Assembly (NCBI RefSeq): GCF_000284035.1
Contig: NC_016887.1
Coordinates: forward strand, 1,922,001-1,986,000
DNA from: Nocardia cyriacigeorgica GUH-2
Lineage (GTDB): Bacteria > Actinomycetota > Actinomycetes > Mycobacteriales > Mycobacteriaceae
Reading direction: 5' to 3'
Length of the DNA stretch: 64,000 nucleotides
The notes under the pieces are model-generated. The model had not been told where the DNA came from, ran no database searches, and worked only from the letters and a program-made list of their open reading frames with translations. This document shows, piece by piece, positions 52,709 to 62,600 of this stretch (positions are counted from its first letter, which is position 1; each line of letters starts with the position of its first letter). A program made the position numbers and the translations under genes.

Positions 52709-52782
52709 GGCAAACCTCCTGTGACACAACCTGATCGTTGCGGGTGCGGAGGAGGGTCGGTTAGCCTCGCGGATGCAATGCA

Positions 52783-52812
52783 ACCATAGACGATGGCTGA
52801 AAACATTGTCAA
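52783..52812 (-). promoter_or_regulatory. Consensus sigma-70-type promoter
   Basis: On the minus strand TTGACA-n18-TATGGT is a near-consensus promoter about 75 bp before the ATG at 52708. The rest of the 52709-52962 gap shows only the direct repeat TGACGCGTT near 52910-52928 and no gene. Confidence 0.65.
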
Positions 52813-52962
52813 ACACTATCTGGGTCATTGACTTAAATCCGGCGAAGGTTGTAGCTATCGAGACGCAAGAGGAAGAGCTTTACCTGAGGACGTCTGGTAG
52901 CTGACGAATGACGCGTTAGTGACGCGTTTGGTGGAAGTCTCCCGATGCAGGTTGCGAGCGGA

Positions 52963-55095
52963 TCAGACGGTGTAGAACACCGTATCCTCGCCGAGTACCC
53001 GCCGTGCCGATTCGGGATCGGCCAGACGTGCGGCGATCGTCGCCCTCGCCGCATGGTCGGGCAGCACCTCGGAGAACTTCAATCCGCGGCATGCGCGCTC
53101 GTCGACCTGCGGCAGTTCGAGTGCTGGCAGGCGTGTGATCCGGTCGAGGATCGCGTTACGCCACATATCGACCGATAGATCCGGTCGCAGGCGGATACTG
53201 AAATCGTTCGGCCGCTGCGTCGGATCGACAATGCCGGAAAGAGACGCTACCAACGTGGCATTGGCCCGGAACCCCGCCCAGGTCCACCAGTGGACATGTT
53301 CGCCGTCGCGATGGATGACAGTCGCGGTCGGGTGAGCGTGGCCCGTCCCTTCGGTGGCCCGGATGTCGGACAGCTGGGTTTTAGCTCGCCGGGTCAACTC
53401 CACCGGCGGATCTGCCCCGAGATATATCTCGCGCATCGCGCGGGTGAGTTCGAATGACAATCCGCGCAAGCCCAGGTTCGACCATTTGGCTACGCCGCCA
53501 CCCTCCGCCGGTTCCACGAAGGCACGCCGACGGCCCCAGTCGATATACGTGACCTTCCAACTTCGCCCACCGAGCAGCAGCAGCCGGGGTCCCGGCCTGT
53601 CGTCGGTGAGTACCGATGGATCGGTTCGGCCGATCTCGTCGCGGCCGGCCAGGACAGTGAACTGCGGTGGTGCGGTGAAGGCCGCTGTGAGGTCGAGGAA
53701 ATGTCGGCGACCGAATCGCTTCTCAGCAACCGGGCCCATATGCAGTAGTCCGCCGTCATCGTCGAGGTAGCCCTCGGCGAGAAGATGCTGAAGTATCGGG
53801 GCAGCGGAGGCGTCGAAAGGTGCGATGCCGTTCCATTCCTGTGGCCATAGCCGGTCGCCGATATGGTGATGCTGCAGCGTTAAGGCCATCAGCTGCTGTG
53901 CGACAAGATGTCGTGGTTCGGGCGGTGCCGTGATGGGCTCGACCCACCCGCGACCCCACAGGAGCAGCAGGCCGGCGGCCTGTACGAGCGCGTCGTTGGT
54001 GGTTGCGAGAAACAGACAGTTGCGGACGCTGCCGGCGCGGCGACCGGTGCGCCCGATTCGCTGGAGGAACGACGCGACCGTCGTCGGTGCATCGATCTGG
54101 ATCACCCGGTCGAGGTCGCCGACGTCGATCCCGAGCTCGAGGGTGGATGTGGAGACGATGACGCAGTCGCGTGCCTCGGCAAATGCTTGTTCAGCGCGGG
54201 TGCGTTCGTCGACCGAGAGTGAGGAATGGGAGAGAAATACCGTAACGTCGCGTTCTCGTAAAGCGGCGCCTAGATGTTCGACTTGTCGCCTGGAGTCGCA
54301 GAAGACCAGCCGCTTCTCGCCGCGATGTAGGGCAGCGATCACTTTCGCGGCATTGTCGAGCGATCCGACATAGTCGAGTTCGACCTCACCCGGTGGAGGT
54401 GTGGAGGTCTTCACCGTCGTCGGCAGCTGGACATCCGGGGCGACCACTCGGCCCGGCCGGATGCCAGCGCCTGAACCCTGTAGCCAGGTGAGAAGGTGGT
54501 CCGGGTTTCCGACCGTGGCCGACAAGCCGACTCGCTGAATCGGGCGGCCTGAGATCCGCTGCAGTCGTTCCAGTACCGCCAGTAGGTGCCACCCACGGTC
54601 ATCGCCGGCAAAAGCATGCACCTCGTCGACCACGACCGCGCGGATACTGCTGAGAAACGCGTTGTGGTCGGTCTTTGTGCCGATCAGCATGGCTTCCAAA
54701 GACTCCGGCGTCGTCAGCAGGATATCGGGGTGCTCGCGGCGGATCCGGTCACGCTTGGAGTTCGAGATATCGCCGTGCCATAGAGCAGCGCTTCTACCGA
54801 GCCACTGCGCGTACGCGTCGATTCGCGTGACCAGGTTGTTCAGCAAGGCCTTCAGCGGGCACAGGTAGAGGATCGACGTGCCGGTCCACTGATTCTGTGC
54901 CATGGCACTCAACAAGGGGAAGCAGGCGGCCTCGGTCTTCCCTCCTGCGGTCGGCGCGAGCAGAACGGCGTCCTCGCCGTCGATCAGCGGTGTGATCGCG
55001 GCCTGTTGAAGTGGCCGAAGGCCCGGCCAGCCCAGTGTGTTGACAATGTGGTGGACAACCACGGGGTCGAGCCGATCCCAGGGGTTCTCGGTCAT
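52963..55095 (-). CDS. brxHI: BREX type 2 helicase (BrxHI-like)
   Basis: A 710-residue DEAD/DEAH (Lhr-like) helicase. Motifs in order: Q-motif region, Walker A APTAGGKTE at ~48, VVVDEVHAF, LSATVG, the C-terminal RecA half with STSTLELGIDVGDLDRVIQID and motif VI QRIGRTGRRAG, then ~250 residues of winged-helix and accessory domains. Lhr-like helicases of this size are the BrxHI component of type 2 BREX. Its ATG overlaps the brxD stop (ATGA), so it is the last gene of the operon. It probably remodels DNA during phage exclusion. Confidence 0.88.
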   Translation of the reverse strand: MTENPWDRLDPVVVHHIVNTLGWPGLRPLQQAAITPLIDGEDAVLLAPTAGGKTEAACFPLLSAMAQNQWTGTSILYLCPLKALLNNLVTRIDAYAQWLGRSAALWHGDISNSKRDRIRREHPDILLTTPESLEAMLIGTKTDHNAFLSSIRAVVVDEVHAFAGDDRGWHLLAVLERLQRISGRPIQRVGLSATVGNPDHLLTWLQGSGAGIRPGRVVAPDVQLPTTVKTSTPPPGEVELDYVGSLDNAAKVIAALHRGEKRLVFCDSRRQVEHLGAALRERDVTVFLSHSSLSVDERTRAEQAFAEARDCVIVSTSTLELGIDVGDLDRVIQIDAPTTVASFLQRIGRTGRRAGSVRNCLFLATTNDALVQAAGLLLLWGRGWVEPITAPPEPRHLVAQQLMALTLQHHHIGDRLWPQEWNGIAPFDASAAPILQHLLAEGYLDDDGGLLHMGPVAEKRFGRRHFLDLTAAFTAPPQFTVLAGRDEIGRTDPSVLTDDRPGPRLLLLGGRSWKVTYIDWGRRRAFVEPAEGGGVAKWSNLGLRGLSFELTRAMREIYLGADPPVELTRRAKTQLSDIRATEGTGHAHPTATVIHRDGEHVHWWTWAGFRANATLVASLSGIVDPTQRPNDFSIRLRPDLSVDMWRNAILDRITRLPALELPQVDERACRGLKFSEVLPDHAARATIAARLADPESARRVLGEDTVFYTV

Positions 55096-56405
55096 GGGTC
55101 CAGGTCGATGTCGTCGGCGCGTACGAGGTTCCGCTCGGCATTGGTGAGTTCGGCGGACTTGACCGTCAACCTGTAGTGCTGTCGCGGATCGAAGTCGGGA
55201 AACTGGTCGACCCGGTCGAGAACGTCGGCGACGAGCTTCTTGAGGAAGAGACGAGGTGCCACGCCGACTTTGCCGCCGAGAGTGCCGCAGACGGCAGCGG
55301 CCAGATCAGCGATGTACGCGTCATCGGCGATATCGCGAATCCTCGCTGGGTGCTCACTACCATCGGCATATAGATCGCGGATGGTAATACCCAGTGCGAC
55401 AAGGGAGTCCATGGTGAATCCAGGCAATCGCAGCTGCACAGCGCGAGGATTGTCGAAGCGGGGGTCGGTGGTGAAATCCGTAGCGACACGCTGCGCCAGC
55501 GGTGCGAGGCGTTGCACCCCCTGCTGGCCGTCATAGAACGCGGGAGTGCCGGTGATCAGCAAGTACAGTCCAGGAAACCGGCCGGAGTAGACCTCGTCGA
55601 TCAGTTGGCGCAGTGCGTTGAGTGCTTTGTCCCTGGCGTCGGAGCGCACCCGCTGGAGAGTCTCGACCTCGTCGAGTACCAGCAGCAGACCACGATGCCC
55701 ACTGTCGCGCAGCGCGGTGAGCAGCCCCTGGAGGAATCCGAAGGCGCCGAAATGGTCGAGTTCGCCGCGCACACCCGCGGCCCGCCGCGCCGACGCGGCA
55801 ACGTTCGGCTGCCCGCCCAGCCACGCCAGGATCGCGGCGGCTGTCGCCTCGTCACCGTCGACCATCGCCGACCGATATCCACGTAGCGCCGTCGCGAAGG
55901 ACGGCGCATGCCGGGAAACCTCGATCAACCGGGCGGCCATGAGGTGATCGACCGCTTCGATGAGCGAGTCGTCGTCGGCGCCCGTCGCCAGGGCGTCTTC
56001 CTCGAGAGCGTAGAACCAGGCATCGACCACCGAGCGCAGTGCACTCGGCGGGAAACTCGATGTGGTGAGTCGCTCGGTAAGTCGCCGGTATACCGTTTCC
56101 AGCTTGTGCAATGGAGTCTCGGTTTCGGAGATCTGCACCTCCGACACGGCGAAATTGCGCCGTTTCGCACGCTCGCCCAGCCATCGGGCGAAGAACGTCT
56201 TACCAGATCCGTACTCACCACGTACAGCTTTGAACACCGAACCGCCGGATTCGACCAGGTCCAGCTCGTCGTCGAGAGCGGCCTCGAACCGGTCCAGCCC
56301 GGTCGCCAGCAGGTCCAGTCCGCTCTCGGGCACCGCGCCGCGTCGCAGCGCATCGATGACGGTGCGCCGCCGGGCCGCGCTGACCTGGGTTGGCTGGCTA
56401 CTCAC
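55092..56405 (-). CDS. brxD: BREX ATP-binding protein BrxD
   Basis: A 437-residue P-loop ATPase of the BREX system ATP-binding (DUF2791) family. Walker A is GEYGSGKT at 63-70 and Walker B LLLVLDEVETL near 190-240; the arm KTFFARWLGERAKRRNFAVSEVQI follows the P-loop as in the family. The N-terminus (RRTVIDALRRGAVPESGLDLLATGLDRF) is characteristic. BrxD occurs in type 2 BREX between PglZ and the helicase, as here. The 401 bp before it, up to pglZ, is the only large gap in the operon. Confidence 0.9.
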   Translation of the reverse strand: MSSQPTQVSAARRRTVIDALRRGAVPESGLDLLATGLDRFEAALDDELDLVESGGSVFKAVRGEYGSGKTFFARWLGERAKRRNFAVSEVQISETETPLHKLETVYRRLTERLTTSSFPPSALRSVVDAWFYALEEDALATGADDDSLIEAVDHLMAARLIEVSRHAPSFATALRGYRSAMVDGDEATAAAILAWLGGQPNVAASARRAAGVRGELDHFGAFGFLQGLLTALRDSGHRGLLLVLDEVETLQRVRSDARDKALNALRQLIDEVYSGRFPGLYLLITGTPAFYDGQQGVQRLAPLAQRVATDFTTDPRFDNPRAVQLRLPGFTMDSLVALGITIRDLYADGSEHPARIRDIADDAYIADLAAAVCGTLGGKVGVAPRLFLKKLVADVLDRVDQFPDFDPRQHYRLTVKSAELTNAERNLVRADDIDLDP

Positions 56406-56551
56406 CAGGACAGTCTCGCATGGTCCAGTGCCAAGCCGACCAGCACGCGTATGAGGAATGTGGCGATGCGTGGCGTCGAAAAGTGTCGGTCCGGTGCGGC
56501 ATCATGGCTCGAAGTGGTGCATCGATCGGTCCTCCGATTCAGAGGTAGCGG

Positions 56552-56716
56552 ATGAGAAACGAATTCGAAGCGGTGTGCGCGAGGTGCGGGTACGCACTCG
56601 GCCCAGGTCAAGGAGTAGTGCATACGCGGTCTCCTCGGCCGTTCCCGGTCCTCTGCGATTCGTGCATGTTCGAGGTCGCCGATGAGGAGCGCGAGGCTGC
56701 CGAGCAATTCGATTGA
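56552..56716 (+). CDS. 54-residue zinc-ribbon-like protein antisense within the BREX operon
   Basis: ATG 56552 has GAGG six bases upstream. The product has two CxxC knuckles: VCARCGYALGPGQ and, 26 residues on, LCDSCMFEVADEEREAAEQFD. Together they would bind one zinc ion. The rest of the pglZ-brxD gap has no other plausible gene. It runs against the operon, so it needs its own promoter. Small zinc-ribbon proteins of this kind exist in actinobacteria; role unknown. It may be independent of BREX or regulate it. Confidence 0.5.
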   Translation: MRNEFEAVCARCGYALGPGQGVVHTRSPRPFPVLCDSCMFEVADEEREAAEQFD

Positions 56717-56806
56717 ATCCGTCCCGGCTGTCGTCCCAGTGCGAGCTCCCTGACGAGCTCGATCCATGCGGGTGGCGTCGGACCAGGTCCGGCGCCACCC
56801 GCACGG

Positions 56807-59626
56807 TCAGCGCAGACCGAATTGCGACCGCAGCAGCGCTACGTTCAGCTTCAGGGTGCGTCCATCCGGAAGGACCTCGAGCACTTGTGCTCCGTCCACA
56901 TTGAGCAGTTGTCCGAGTATCGCGGCGAAGCCGGCGGCCCGGGCCGGTGGGTCGCCGACACGCTGGGCGAGTGCGGTCGTCGATTGTGGTCCGTCGAAGA
57001 GCGCTCGAATCGCCTTCTCCAACTTGGCGGTAGTGGGCTTACGCGCCAGCTGTTCGAGTTGCGTGGCAAAGATCTCAGAACTGAGCAGTCCGTTGATCAG
57101 CCCGTCGGCGGCGCTAGTCGGTGGTGACAGAGGCTGGGCGCTAGGCAATGGAATATCCAGCGTGATCTGGGCGGTCAACTTCTCGGCGGCCTTGCCGGCG
57201 ACACGAGCCCGCGTTGTCGGAGCTGCCGCGGCGGCGCTCGCCTGCGGCAGTGCTTCGGCGCTGTCGCGCCACCATGCGGGACGCTGATCGCCGAGCTCGC
57301 GCCATCCAGAAGGTGGCGGGGCGCCGAAGGGCAGGAACGCCAGTACCGGAATGGTGATCTCAGCCAGTGCGGCGCCGCCGTGATAGCCGGCCTTCTGCGC
57401 GCTGTAGCGGGAGTCGTTATCCCACAGCGCAACGATTGACGCACCGGATTCGGGCCACACGACGCGGGGTCCGTGCAGGGCGATTTCCGTTTCGGCCAGG
57501 CGGTCGTACTCGCCGAGTGGCAGGCGGTGCCGTGCCGACTCGATGTTTTCCGCTTCGACCGACTTTCCGCGCCGGTCGATGACGTGGCCGTGATCGCTGG
57601 TGATCAGCACAACCATGCCCTGGGCCGTTGCCACCGAGATCAACGCTCGCAGATCTCCGATTTCGCGAGTCTCCCAGCCGGAGTCGTCGAGTTTGGCTTC
57701 CTTGGCGAGTCGGTCGTCGATGGTGTTGAGCACGATCGCGACATGGCAATCGGGGTCGGCGAGTGCCGCACCGAGGTCGGCGCCGAATCGTTCACCCGGT
57801 GTGCTGCGCAGGTCGCTCTTGTGGAAGACCTGGGCTCGCTTCGCACCCCAGAACCGGTGTTGTGGGAACAATCGTTGCTCGGTTTTCTGGTCACCTTTCA
57901 TCAGCTTGCCCGCGAACAGGGAGGTACGCGATACCGCGGTCAGGCTCGGCAATGCCGCGGCCATGCACCGGCGATAGGGGGTGCCGGTGCCGGGCAATGG
58001 GTCGTATTCGGCGAAGGTTCCGCGCAGTTCGCCGGCCAGCTCGGTCGCGATCGCGGCGCTCATGCCGTCGACAACCAGCAGCAGCACACGATGATCGGAG
58101 GCCAACGGCCGAACGACGCGATGCAGGAAGCTCTCGACGGTCAACATTTCCCCCGGCGAGCTGCCCGATTCGGTCCACACCGCGAAGTTTGTCGCGAACT
58201 CTCGATCGAACTCGTAGCGGATTTCGCGAGCTCTTGTCACCAGCGTGTGGTACGCGATGCGTAGCGAGGGGTCGTCGTCACCGCCCGCCTCCAGATAATC
58301 GATGGCGCGATCGGCCCATGCGGTGTCGCGCATCTGCTGGTCGAGAGCTTCGGCGACACTTCGGCCGGTCGGGTCGGGGTTGGTGCGCAACCACCGGTGG
58401 AGGCGCTGCGCCATCCGAACTCGACCGACTCGAACTCGGTGGTCGGGGGCGAGGTCGTGCTCACGCAGCCTGATCACGGCCTTATCGATATCGTCGCTCA
58501 CACCGCCACCGAGTGCCTGGCCCGCGGCCGTGAATCGAGCCTCGAGACCCGCGGGGAGCAGGGGGCTGTGCTCGGCCGCCGTTGCTGCGCCGAACTGGCG
58601 CACCAGGAGATCGGCTTCGGCGAGTACGGTATCGGTGATCTTGCGCGCATGCCGAGCCGCCTCGTCGGCTTCGTCGTGCAGGTCGGTCGAGGAGCGCGCT
58701 TTCACGAGCAGATCACGGATGTAGTCCTCGCAGGTGCGGCCGAAGGTTGCCAGCATCCGGTCCAGCCCCTGCCCCACCGCGGGCGGATGTTCACCGAGCC
58801 AACGTTCTACACGCCCACGCGCTTGGTACACCGCATTGTCCGGGGCGGCATGCTGCCACAGGGCTGCGCACACCAGTCCGTAGGCGACCGATTCGGGCCC
58901 GTGTCCGGCGCGAACGAGGGCAGTGATTATCGCCCCGGTGGCACCGGACTGCTCCGTTTCGCTGAGGAAGCCGATGAGCCCATCTCGTTCGGGCGCCCGC
59001 AGATCCAGTAGCAGTTGCGGACCGCCCGGACGCTGGGACCATTCGAGCAGGCTGAGTGGATCGATCCGGTCGACCTCGGCCCGAATGCCCAGTCGGCGAG
59101 TGGCGAGCGCGGTGAGAGCGGGAACACGGGAGAGGACACCGCCGGCAAGGGCCGTCGGCCACCCGTGCGCGCCGGCCGCATCTAGCAGCGCCTCGCACGC
59201 CCACCCGTCACGTTTGAGCAAGGGGTCGACCGCCGTGGCACCGAAGGTTTCCCGCACGATGTCCCAACGGTCCACGGTGTGCACGCGCCCGCGGTGGGTC
59301 CGTACCAGAATGGCCGGATCGAGGTCGTGCTCCTCGACACTGGTCAGCACCACCAGCACACGCGGATCGGGCGCGATCTCCCGAGCATGTGCCAGGACTG
59401 TTTCATGCACCGACAGCGGGGAAGTGCCGACCGATACCCGCGCGCGCCGTCCATCGGCAAGGGTCAGGACCGGGTCTCCCTCCCACTCGGGTTCACCGCG
59501 TAACAGCAGCGTGACAGGGTCACCGGGGGCGCCGAGAACCTCGGCGAGCCGTTTGTGCGAGGAGAGGTACTGGGCGACCGTCGTTCTCGACAGTCGCATC
59601 GCGGTTGTGACGGTGGTACCGGTCAT
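56807..59626 (-). CDS. pglZ: BREX type 2 phosphatase-superfamily protein PglZ
   Basis: A 939-residue protein; ATG 59626 overlaps the pglY stop (ATGA). The alkaline-phosphatase-superfamily core shows the metal-binding and nucleophile region LLLVVDGMSAAIA near 514 and the later metal site ITSDHGHVIDRRGK near 675. The ~480 N-terminal residues include the PglZ-specific region with SVHETVLAHAREIAPDPRVLVVLT. The size is close to the Streptomyces coelicolor PglZ. PglZ is a core BREX component needed for exclusion and, in other BREX types, modification; recent work on BREX PglZ reports nuclease activity. Confidence 0.93.
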   Translation of the reverse strand: MTGTTVTTAMRLSRTTVAQYLSSHKRLAEVLGAPGDPVTLLLRGEPEWEGDPVLTLADGRRARVSVGTSPLSVHETVLAHAREIAPDPRVLVVLTSVEEHDLDPAILVRTHRGRVHTVDRWDIVRETFGATAVDPLLKRDGWACEALLDAAGAHGWPTALAGGVLSRVPALTALATRRLGIRAEVDRIDPLSLLEWSQRPGGPQLLLDLRAPERDGLIGFLSETEQSGATGAIITALVRAGHGPESVAYGLVCAALWQHAAPDNAVYQARGRVERWLGEHPPAVGQGLDRMLATFGRTCEDYIRDLLVKARSSTDLHDEADEAARHARKITDTVLAEADLLVRQFGAATAAEHSPLLPAGLEARFTAAGQALGGGVSDDIDKAVIRLREHDLAPDHRVRVGRVRMAQRLHRWLRTNPDPTGRSVAEALDQQMRDTAWADRAIDYLEAGGDDDPSLRIAYHTLVTRAREIRYEFDREFATNFAVWTESGSSPGEMLTVESFLHRVVRPLASDHRVLLLVVDGMSAAIATELAGELRGTFAEYDPLPGTGTPYRRCMAAALPSLTAVSRTSLFAGKLMKGDQKTEQRLFPQHRFWGAKRAQVFHKSDLRSTPGERFGADLGAALADPDCHVAIVLNTIDDRLAKEAKLDDSGWETREIGDLRALISVATAQGMVVLITSDHGHVIDRRGKSVEAENIESARHRLPLGEYDRLAETEIALHGPRVVWPESGASIVALWDNDSRYSAQKAGYHGGAALAEITIPVLAFLPFGAPPPSGWRELGDQRPAWWRDSAEALPQASAAAAAPTTRARVAGKAAEKLTAQITLDIPLPSAQPLSPPTSAADGLINGLLSSEIFATQLEQLARKPTTAKLEKAIRALFDGPQSTTALAQRVGDPPARAAGFAAILGQLLNVDGAQVLEVLPDGRTLKLNVALLRSQFGLR

Positions 59627-62600
59627 TCGATGACCCGCCACAGGATTTCGACCGAGGCGCCGGGTTCCAGCTCGGCGAGCTCGGCCACCTCGGCAGAGAA
59701 CTTGGCCACCGCATCACGAGCAGTTGTGGTGTATTTGCCGGACCGACGCCTGGACCGCGTGCTCTGCGGTGTGCTGCCATCGAGCGGCGGATTGCTCGTT
59801 CGGGTCCCGAGGTCGACATCATCCGCTTCGGCGGTGCGTCTCGTGGTCCCCTCGGATATCGGTGAGATCGGTGTTGGAGATGCTTCCCTACGCTTGCGCT
59901 CGTCCTCCTCACGGAGTTTGCGGGTCGTCAGCGCGGTGATCTTGGCATCGGTGCTGCGCAGCGCGTCGGCCAGATCGGCGGAGCGCTGGTCGGATCGGGC
60001 GACGTTCCGCAAAGAGTCCAGCAGTGCGGCGCCTTCGGGTCCGAGCAAACTGGCTTGTTCGAGATTTCGCCAGGCAGCATGAGTTAGCGCCGCGATCACA
60101 TTCTCGGCGGATTTGATCGAGGTGGCATAGCGGTCCGCGTTCACCTCGGCGAGGTCGAAGTGGGCGAGCGCTTCAACGGTCTTCTTGGCGCCCGCCGAGC
60201 CGCCGCCACCGGTAGAAACGAGCGCCGACAACAGGGCGAGCGAGCGACGAGCGAGCGCGAGCCGCCCGCTGGGTTCGTTGTCGTCGAGCCCGAGGAACTC
60301 GGCATGCTTCTCCAACTGTTCGACCAGTCGGGTCGCAGCGTCGTGGTACTTCGTCGCGGAGCTGCTGATCTGCCGGGCGAACAGCTGCACCGGCCCGCCG
60401 CGTCGCAGTGTCGGCGGCTTCTCGCCGAAGATCACTTCGAAACGATTTCGGGCCGTGTCCCAATCCGATTCGCTCGGTAGCGGCTGGGTGCGCAGCGCGT
60501 CCCCGGCGTGAATCTTGGTGAGTTCGGGCGTGTCGATCGGCACGCCGCCACGTACCCAGATCCTGTCGTCCATTTCAGCGAAGGACGCGATCACGAGATT
60601 GGCGATGTGTGGTTCCAGGCCGCGCGGCTGAGGCAAGTCGATCCAGTCGCCGAGCGAGATCACCGACAAGTCGCCGGTGCTGCCCGCGTTCTGCGCCGAC
60701 TTGCGGAAGTGGTCGGCCCACCGCCTGGACAGCTCGAAGTACGCCTCCTTCTGCTGGCCCAGGCCGAGGGGTTCAGCCACCCGCCGCATGAGCGCACGGT
60801 CCTTCGCTGGAACCTCGAAGCGGTTATCGCGCGCCTCGGCTGCCCCTTTCACGTGCGCGAGAATGGTTTTCGCATCGGTGGGCTTGACGGCGGTGCCGGT
60901 GCCGTCCGGGTCCAGGTTCGGGTGCTCCGGAAACTGGTGGGCGAGGAGTTTGCCCGCCAGCGTGCGGATGGCGTCGTGCATCGACTGGCCGATGGAGATG
61001 GTGAGGCCATCGATATCGGGCAGCGGGTGGAACAGCTGGTCCAAATCGTTGGTCACATCGTCGGGTTTGCGTTCTGCCAAGCCGTACGCCTGTTTGAACG
61101 TGGCCAGTACCCGCTTGCGCAGGGTTTCGCGCTGGGACTCCAATAGCTGCTTAGCGCTGGCCCGATTGTCGGGATTGAGATGCTGAGCGTATTGCGTATC
61201 GAACCGGTACGGGTCAGCGAGCGCCTTGGTGACCACGAGCAGGCGCCGGAAATCCTCCCAGCGCGGTTTGGTCAGATGCGACGGCAACCATGCCACCGTG
61301 CGTGGATGGTTGCCGCCCTGCTCCTGCTTGAGCCGCCGGATACGGTCGGCGTCCTCCACCGGCCCGAGCAGGCCCTCGTCGTAGGGCAGGTCGACGACGA
61401 TCCGCCAGAGCCCCTCGTACGTGGGCTGTAGATCATGGTTGGGCAGGGCGTCTTCGTCGCTGACATTGCCGAAGATCACTTCCACGGTGCGATTCGAGCC
61501 GCGCCAGACGAACCGCAGCTCATCGGCATCGAACCGGCCGTTGGCGCGATCGAGACCGAATTCCTCGGCGAGGAGGTCGCGAGCGAGTGCGAGCCGGTTC
61601 GATGGGTTGTCGTTGACCTGTGCGTTGGCGAGCACCAGCTCCACGTCCACGCCGGACAGCTCGAGGCGCACACCGGGATTTACGTCGGTACCGGTGAGTT
61701 TGATCTCCGGGAACCGAGCGGCCCACTCGCCGATCATATCCTTGATCACGCCCTCTTCCCGCCCGGGAATCATGGTCGTGATCGAACCGTGGTTGAGCGC
61801 GCCGAGGCGGCGAATGGTCAAGTCGCGCAATGCTGGAACGCTGGGTGCGAGTGCCGCGAGCAACACTGTGCAGGCAAGACGGTTCTGGCCGACGAACTTC
61901 TTGCAGTTGCCGGCGAGCTTCGGATCGGTGATGGTCTCGCGCCGGTTGAGGTAGGCGTCGATGTCGTCTTCGGTGACCTCGCACGAGCTGAGCAGGTACG
62001 GACGCAGCCGCGTCTTGTACAGCTTGTCGGCGGCTTCGAAGAGCACCTTCTTGTCGGCGACGAACGGCCGGTCACCGCCCCGGGTGAGCTGCTGGTAGAG
62101 ATCGCCCAGCGGAACCAGATCGCCGAGGCGCAGCTCGTTGCGGTGGTCGGCGAGAAGCTGGCCCATCAATTTCAAGCCGGTGCGAGAACGCTGCAGGGCC
62201 GCCGAAATATGTACCAGCGTGTCGAGGAACGCGGGGGAGAACGGGTAGCTCAACCGGAACGACGCTTCGTCGGCGCCGGTGGTGCTCTCGTCGGAACCGA
62301 GAAGGGTGTCCCACACCTTCGGTCCGAGCTTCTTGGTCTTCTCGAACGCGGCGTCGATCTCCGCGCGCGCGGCGGCATCGCGCGGCTTCAACAATCGAGC
62401 ATGAGCGATTTGTGGAAGGTTGCGGTCCTCGAGGCTGATCAGGTCGAACCGGCCGGAGGCATGGTTGAGCGCATCCTGGATCGCCGATTCCGCAGCACCC
62501 GCGAGCTCTTCACCGACCAGCTCGCGCAGGTCGCGCTGGCGGGCGATGAACGAGACGATCGGGATCGCTCGGCGAGCATCACCACCCTCACGGAAGTTGG

